The position numbers and the translations under genes are program-made. Shown one piece after another: positions 59,106 through 64,000 of a DNA stretch of 64,000 nt (position 1 is its first letter; the number at the start of each line of letters is the position of its first letter). Origin of the DNA: Triplophysa rosa (lineage: Eukaryota > Chordata > Actinopteri > Cypriniformes > Nemacheilidae); the NCBI RefSeq assembly GCF_024868665.1, contig NC_079898.1:12937663-13001662 (forward strand), in the 5' to 3' direction. Under the pieces are notes generated by a model. That model searched no databases, had not been told where the DNA came from, and worked only from the letters and a program-made list of their open reading frames with translations.

Positions 59106-59732
59106 CAGGGCTCTAGACTAACATTTGAGAGAGGTGGCTGGTGCTACCAAGTTATTCAGTTGGTGGCACCAGCCCTTAATTTGGTAGCACCAGTCATGGG
59201 GTGAGGTAAGAAAAAGTTGTTTGATGAACATTTTAAACGGAGATCTTTATTATAGTGCTGCCCTTTTAAGAGACAGCGCACTACACTGGATTCACAAGGT
59301 ATGCGGTGAAAGGTGGAATTGCCGCGCGGCAGCCGCCTTTCAGCCAATGTGGCTGCCGCTCACAGAAAGATAAAATATTTTTATCTTCAGCTGCGCATGC
59401 CGCAAAGAGCCGTGCCCGTGGAAGTTGCGGGATTTTGGATGCACGAGCACCGTCTGCGCACCGCGTCTCCGCCAACGAAACGGCCCGCCTTTTGCCGCTT
59501 ACTGCTCCATTATGGTGGATTCACACGGTACGCGGCAAAACGCGGGCCGTTTCGTTGGCGGAATGCGCCGCTTGCGCAATATAACATTTCTGCACAGTAG
59601 ATTTATAATACGCAAAAATTATACATTGATCAGTTTGGCAGTCGCACCGGTGCGACCATTAAGAAAAACTGATCGCACTGGCAGTTAAAATAGTCTTAAA
59701 TTGAGACCATTTGGTCGCAGTCTAGAGCCCTG
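59106..59732. mobile_element. hAT-superfamily non-autonomous element, 627 bp
   Basis: Perfect 14-bp TIRs CAGGGCTCTAGACT (59106-59119) and AGTCTAGAGCCCTG (59719-59732) lie between identical 8-bp target duplications TATAAGCA (59098-59105 and 59733-59740), the hallmark of hAT transposition. Subterminal TGGTAGCACCAG / GGTGGCACCAG repeats on the left and GTCGCACCGGTGCGAC on the right look like transposase-binding repeats. The interior is unusually GC-rich and has a 29-bp hairpin. No transposase ORF is present. Confidence 0.92.
59469..59561. repeat. GC-rich 29-bp inverted repeat inside the hAT element
   Basis: Arms at 59469-59497 and 59533-59561 (starting CCGCCAACGAAACGGCCCG) are inverted copies with one mismatch, around a 35-base loop. 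The loop plus right arm (GGATTCACACGGTACGCGGC, from 59515) resembles GGATTCACAAGGTATGCGGT near 59289, suggesting a second, nested GC-rich unit. Confidence 0.85.
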
Positions 59733-59920
59733 TATAAGCACATAACAAAACATGTCAATTGTAAAAACTTAGTCAGATAGAGTTCTGCTTAATATTCAGC
59801 TATTAAGTTAACAAAACATTTTTTATGAAGTGAACTTTACTTTTTTAAATGAAGTAAAATGACCTTATTTACATTAAGTGAATTTCACTGTTAGGTTTTA
59901 CAGTGTACATTACATTTATA

Positions 59921-60967
59921 CAGTAAAACACAATTTAAGTGTAAGGTAGGACCACAGAATACTAATGTTCGGAATCAATCAACAATTTTCTGTATGTGCA
60001 ATTACCTTTAACAGCATGAAGGGGTATATAGAAAATGAGCGGTTTTTATTAAAGCACCACATTCTCACACTAATCGTGTCAGTAAGGTGCCTGAACAACA
60101 AACATTTATGTCTATGAGGAACACAGAGAGAAAGTGAGATAGAGAGAGAAATAGGAAACAGAAAAGGACAAGCTGCAACTTGCCCCACATTTACAAAGTG
60201 GATTATCATGCTTTAGGATGGTGATTTGAGTCTGCGAGAGTTGACACATCACAGATGTTTCTTTTGAAGAGACCTGTTAAGGCACGGTGGGAAGTCTCTC
60301 AGCCTCTCCGCTTCCATCGCCTCCCTCCGCCCAGATCACTGTGATTCTGGGCCGTGTTTAGATGTAAACACCATTACCGTTTTGTCAGTTTGTTATACTG
60401 TTTGTCTGCTTCACAAAATGACAAGCTCCTACATGGAAAACGGTAAAAGAAATCCTGCCTCTGAAATGCCGCCACCCCTCTGACACATTAGAATTTATGA
60501 CTGTGTAATTCCCACTGGAATCATTTGGCTGGTACGGGTCCAGCGGTGCTCCGGCTGAGCTTTTATGTTTCAGGGGAAGCATGAAGGCAGGCAGACAACT
60601 GACTGATTGACTGTATTACTCCATGTTTAGCGGCATATTTGAAAGTAAAAGTGCTCAGGAGAGCCACAGAGAAACACGGCGGCCTGAGGGATGGTCGTAT
60701 CGGCTCCTAGAAAAAAATCTGCTATCGCCAGCTGTGTAAACAGTGATGAAAACTGTCTAAGGCGGCATTTTACAGATCAACAGATGTATTTAGTGCATTA
60801 GTTGGTAAATATTTGAAAAATTATAGAATTGAGAAAACAAAATGACTCCTCAGAGGACTGAATAGTTCAATATTTAGTAGGCTATTATTCAAATAACAAT
60901 AATATTAATTGAGATTTTAGTATTGATATTTTTATATTGGTAGTGATATGGCAGTAGATTATACATG
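59921..60967. other. Unique non-coding sequence, partly enhancer-like
   Basis: 60360-60620 is repeat-free with a mixed composition. GAGAGAAAG and GAGATAGAGAG runs lie near 60125-60150. No exon or TE ends recognised. Confidence 0.35.
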
Positions 60968-61017
60968 TTCCTGTGGCTCAGTGGTAGAGCATTTCATTAC
61001 TCTAAGTTTAAACCACC
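60968..61017 (+). mobile_element. tRNA-SINE head fragment
   Basis: TTCCTGTGGCTCAGTGGTAG with AGCATT at 60969-60994 contains a perfect box A (TGGCTCAGTGG) of a cyprinid tRNA-derived SINE. Box B is absent because the copy breaks off near 61010, where the next repeat begins. Confidence 0.6.
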
Positions 61018-61029
61018 TACACGCCAGTC

Positions 61030-61180
61030 GTCCCCACAAGGTAAATTGAATATTAAACATACCAAATTATGTTTATTTTAAAAGGTTAAACTGCAGAAAA
61101 ATTACTGTAAGGGTTATCTGAGAATATGCAGTTTGTACAGTAGAAAATTCAATAAGTCTAAAGCAAGTCCCCACAATGTT
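61030..61180 (-). mobile_element. GTGGGGAC-family repeat, minus copy
   Basis: On the minus strand it reads ACATTGTGGGGACTTGC, CTACTGTACAAACTGCATAT and AAATAAACATAATTTGG, and closes with CCTTGTGGGGAC. This is the same order as the plus copy at 58512, with both GTGGGGAC ends present. Confidence 0.7.
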
Positions 61181-61239
61181 AAATCGCATGTGTAAGAGGT
61201 ATGTATATATTTAGTTGTTGCTTCTCCAGATTTTGGTGC

Positions 61240-61400
61240 ACATGGTTTCTGAGGGTATACACTTTAAAACTGCTGGCTTGTTTTTAACCCATGGTTGGGT
61301 CAAGAAAGGACAAAGCCAAATGTTAAATTAAATGAACATTGAAAATGATCATAAATGACCCAACCCAACAGACTCTCTAAAAAATGGTAATATTTTGGTA
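61240..61400. repeat. Diverged repeat with TTAACCCA / GGTTGGGTCA motif
   Basis: TTTTTAACCCATGGTTGGGT and the later ATGACCCAACCCAACAGACT are words of a familiar teleost repeat with short inverted internal units. Class and ends unknown. Confidence 0.4.
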
Positions 61401-61799
61401 GCTGGGCACTACAATAAAACTTAAACTAACAGTTCTCGTAAAGAAAATTACGTGTTTTTTTATTTGCAGTTTATTTCTGTAATTTAACTTTTTTTAACTG
61501 AATTTCAACAATATTTGAAAAGTGTATAATATACATCAGTAGATATTTGTATTTTCTTTCCTGATTAGGGTTTATTGTTGGGGGGATGGTTTGTCTCTAT
61601 TAAAAATACAATTACAACCATTTGCTACCTGTTCTATTTGCTTATCAAACAGATTGATATGTTTGGTTTCTGTGACATTGTACAGCAGTTTTTAAAAATG
61701 ATCAATTACATTTGAATACAAGTTTTATACGTCAACTTTAGCTCTAGTCCTTTCACCTCCTTTGCTTTTAATTGTCCATGTCATGTGTCTGATTTCCTC
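61401..61799. other. AT-rich non-coding sequence
   Basis: Nothing recognised. Confidence 0.35.
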
Positions 61800-62120
61800 T
61801 CATCCTGCGCCTCAGGGTGTCATCTGGCCTTTGTTCACCTGATCCAGGACGCGTGGCACCGATCAAGCACACAATAGATCAGACAATAGGTCTGATAGGG
61901 GCTCTCCTTATGCTGAGAGGCTCATTTGACACCTATAGCCGAGTGCAGGTTTCCTCCATAAACCAAACGCGTTCCCAGATTAGTTTACAGTTGTCTCCTG
62001 AAGCTTCAGATGGGGTGGACCCCCAGCGGAGGCTAACATTGACATCTGGCTTACGTCAGGTCAGGTTCACACTGAGCTTGGGCCGTAAGGAGGGGCTACT
62101 AAGCACCTATGGCTGACGTT
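61800..62120. promoter_or_regulatory. Candidate conserved non-coding block with acceptor-like start
   Basis: A strong pyrimidine tract ending GCGCCTCAG (61793-61815) is followed by a unique GC-balanced block. It has paired GATCAAGCACACAATAGATC and CAGACAATAGGTCTGATAGG motifs, and a GAGAGGCTCATTTGACACC stretch. All frames close soon after the AG or lack a clear donor, so an exon is not supported. The block looks conserved; role inferred. Confidence 0.3.
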
Positions 62121-64000
62121 CCCAAAACAGCTCATCCGTGTGTTAAATTTCAGTTGTCGAACATCTTGTCACAGAAATTGCTCTGGGTGTTTCTCTCTGA
62201 AAGGACGCGTGCTGGGTGACACTGATCTCCACGCGATGACGCCCATCCATTTTTAACACGAGCACAGATGAAGTGTGGGTGGCCCGCACGCGTGTCCTCG
62301 GGAAGGCGCGTGCCGTCCGGTCGGCACGAACCACTGCTGTCTGTACCTTAATTTACGATCAAAAGCATATGCTATCACATAACATATAAAACCAGGCCCG
62401 CTGGGCTTTAAAGTCCGGAAAATGGGATGTGACACGTGCCATGTTAACTGGGCATTAGGCGAAACCATATATTGCAGTAAATGTGTCGAAGTTATTGTAC
62501 CAGTTAGAACAGATGAAAAAGAGACGTAAACCAATGCCAGAACAATTACAGCATTGGTCATTGCTAATTCATGAAAAGTGAGCAAAAAGGTGCTGCTCAT
62601 TTATTTTTTAGGATTTCGTCAAATATTGTGGGCCGATATCAAAATACAGGGCACACTTTTGTTTGACCAAAAGTAGATCACATTTCTAATTCCAAAGGGA
62701 AAACATTATGATGTAATGAATGTAACTACTGGCTTTTAGATGTCCTTCAAAAAGGATAATTAATGTATTACCAAGTTAAATGATCCACACAGTTCACCTC
62801 ATTAAACATTACACCTTCCACTATCTGTGTCTAATTCTGGACAATTATTAACTTTAGTGTTTAGTGAAACATTTATAATGGATTTTAAAAAGTATTTGGA
62901 CACTTAAACTACACTAAGAAATGTGTCACTGTTAGTGCAAAAAAAGATACCTCAAATGCACTGTTTAACATTACAAAAAGATGATGTTAAGTTTTAGATA
63001 AAAAGCCGACTGATTTTAATAAAAAAATTAAACAGGTCAAATATAATTATATTGGTCAGTCTGCTATTGCACCTGTGTGAACTCAAACAAACATGACCTT
63101 AGAACCAGTAACTTAAAAATGAATTAGTAAGTTATAAAAAAAGGCCAGTCACTTGTTTGCAGATGTCATGAAAAAATATTTGGTGGATTCTGTGGAAGTA
63201 AACAGCAACATTGTCAACAAATAAATAGATTTATAGATGTATGTTTGGTATTTTACTTTGATATTTTGAGTAACTTAATATCAAATGTTGCACAAACATT
63301 TTTTTTTACAATTAGACGAGGCTTTTTAGATCTGGACATTTTCGGTTTACTATTTGTGTTAAATTTACTTAAAAGTTAGATTTTACTGTTGTAAAGACGT
63401 GATTGGCCAGAGTTCCCGGCATGCTTTGCATGGGACTGAAGTTTTGGTTACATTGGTGGGTTTAAGACGTTACCATTGTGCTGAAGAGAACATTTTGTTA
63501 AGCTCGGAACATGCTCATAAACTATAGTTCATAAATGTATACATTTGAGTTAGCATTACTTACTGTAGGAGTGCAAGTTGAAAACATAACATGATAGTAT
63601 AATTTACGAAGAAAAAATTTTGTTTAAATTAGGCGTTATATTTTTTAGTGTAACATTTAAAAAAATAACTTAAATGCAAGAATTATTCATCTGAAATTCA
63701 TTTGATGTACATTTTATTTTGGCCTAAAAGTATTTATTACCTGTAACTCCATGTTTGCCATGTAAATCTCAAAGTAGAACTAAATTAAACTTTGTGAACA
63801 CTTTTAGGCCACAGATTTCCAGAAACTCACTGAGCGAAGCACAATGTATTGTTAAAGGAATATGCTGTGTGGAGAGAAGCCCTGCATATTTCCAAAGGGA
63901 ATCCTGTTAATCTACATCTCATAGCGTGAGAACGAGCTTCATTTTCATCCAAATTTTGCTGAGAGGGAGTTTCTCTGTGGAGAACTCCGGGCTGATTGTG
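62121..64000. other. Non-coding sequence to the window end
   Basis: GC-rich at 62200-62330 with overlapping minus-strand frames (63 and 115 codons) lacking domains. AT-rich from 62600 to 63350. CAGAGTTCCCGGCATGCTTT at 63410-63429 resembles a widespread fish repeat word. No TE boundaries or exon recognised. Confidence 0.4.

Larger units (their letters stand above)
58795..59920. repeat. Old AT-rich repeat interrupted by a hAT element
   Basis: AAGTAAGCTTAAGTAAATTG and TTTAAGTTTAACTTACTAAA on the left, and ATTAAGTTAACAAAACATTT on the right, resemble each other and a decayed fish MITE of ACTTAA-rich type. The hAT copy at 59106-59732 splits it cleanly. Limits are approximate. Confidence 0.35.

Noticed and set aside
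60268..60290. TTAAGGCACGGTGGG, resembling the start of miR-124
   Set aside because: Only the first ten bases match and no pairing arm was found, so it is not a miRNA hairpin.
60968..61017. Possible tRNA gene
   Set aside because: Has a box A only; there is no box B, anticodon stem or acceptor pairing. It is a SINE head fragment.
61793..61950. Exon starting after the CTCAG at 61815
   Set aside because: Good acceptor, but all frames close quickly or lack a proper donor; more likely conserved non-coding.
62253..62600. 115-codon minus frame with a hydrophobic start
   Set aside because: The hydrophobic run looks like a signal peptide, but there is no domain after it and another frame overlaps it. 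AT-rich flanks give no promoter or polyadenylation pattern.

Overview
The window reads as intergenic or intronic nuclear DNA of a ray-finned fish, most likely a cypriniform (carp/zebrafish-type). It is AT-rich with low-complexity tracts, and every ORF is short and lacks a recognisable domain. It also carries repeat families I know from cypriniform genomes: palindromic MITEs beginning GGGATAGTTCACCC, a TGTGACCCTGGAC-ended MITE, a V-SINE/HE1-like tRNA SINE, GTGGGGAC-ended elements, L2-type LINE tails and long CA/CT microsatellites. The species cannot be fixed from what is visible.

I find no host protein-coding gene. The best coding signal is a first exon inside a transposon at 27220-27407: a strong Kozak start, a basic nuclear-type N-terminus and a GTAAGT donor. 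That transposon (26952-28501) has about 20-bp terminal inverted repeats (TIRs) and TTAA on both sides. A weaker exon-like segment with good splice signals lies at 2474-2603.

Layout: 0-10 kb has four GGGATAGTTCACCC MITEs, one split by a TA-flanked element, between repeat-poor blocks that look like conserved non-coding DNA (about 3.3-3.95, 4.5-5.45, 6.0-6.6 and 8.74-9.23 kb). 10-26 kb has more MITEs, a long foldback, microsatellites, an L2 tail, a 430-bp repeat and SINE pieces. 26-32 kb holds the TTAA element and a second TGTGACCC MITE. 32.7-38 kb is mostly unique sequence with regulatory-looking patches. 38-50 kb is dense in MITEs, with a 32-bp hAT-end palindrome, a TTA-flanked MITE, a SINE and the second 430-bp repeat. 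50-64 kb has a TE-like block, a V-SINE, and a 627-bp hAT element with a perfect 8-bp target duplication, together with further repeat-poor blocks.

Overall the pattern is that of a gene desert: young and old mobile-element debris separates unique patches rich in TAATTA homeodomain-type cores, as is common around developmental transcription-factor genes. The link to a developmental gene is inference, because no flanking gene is visible.
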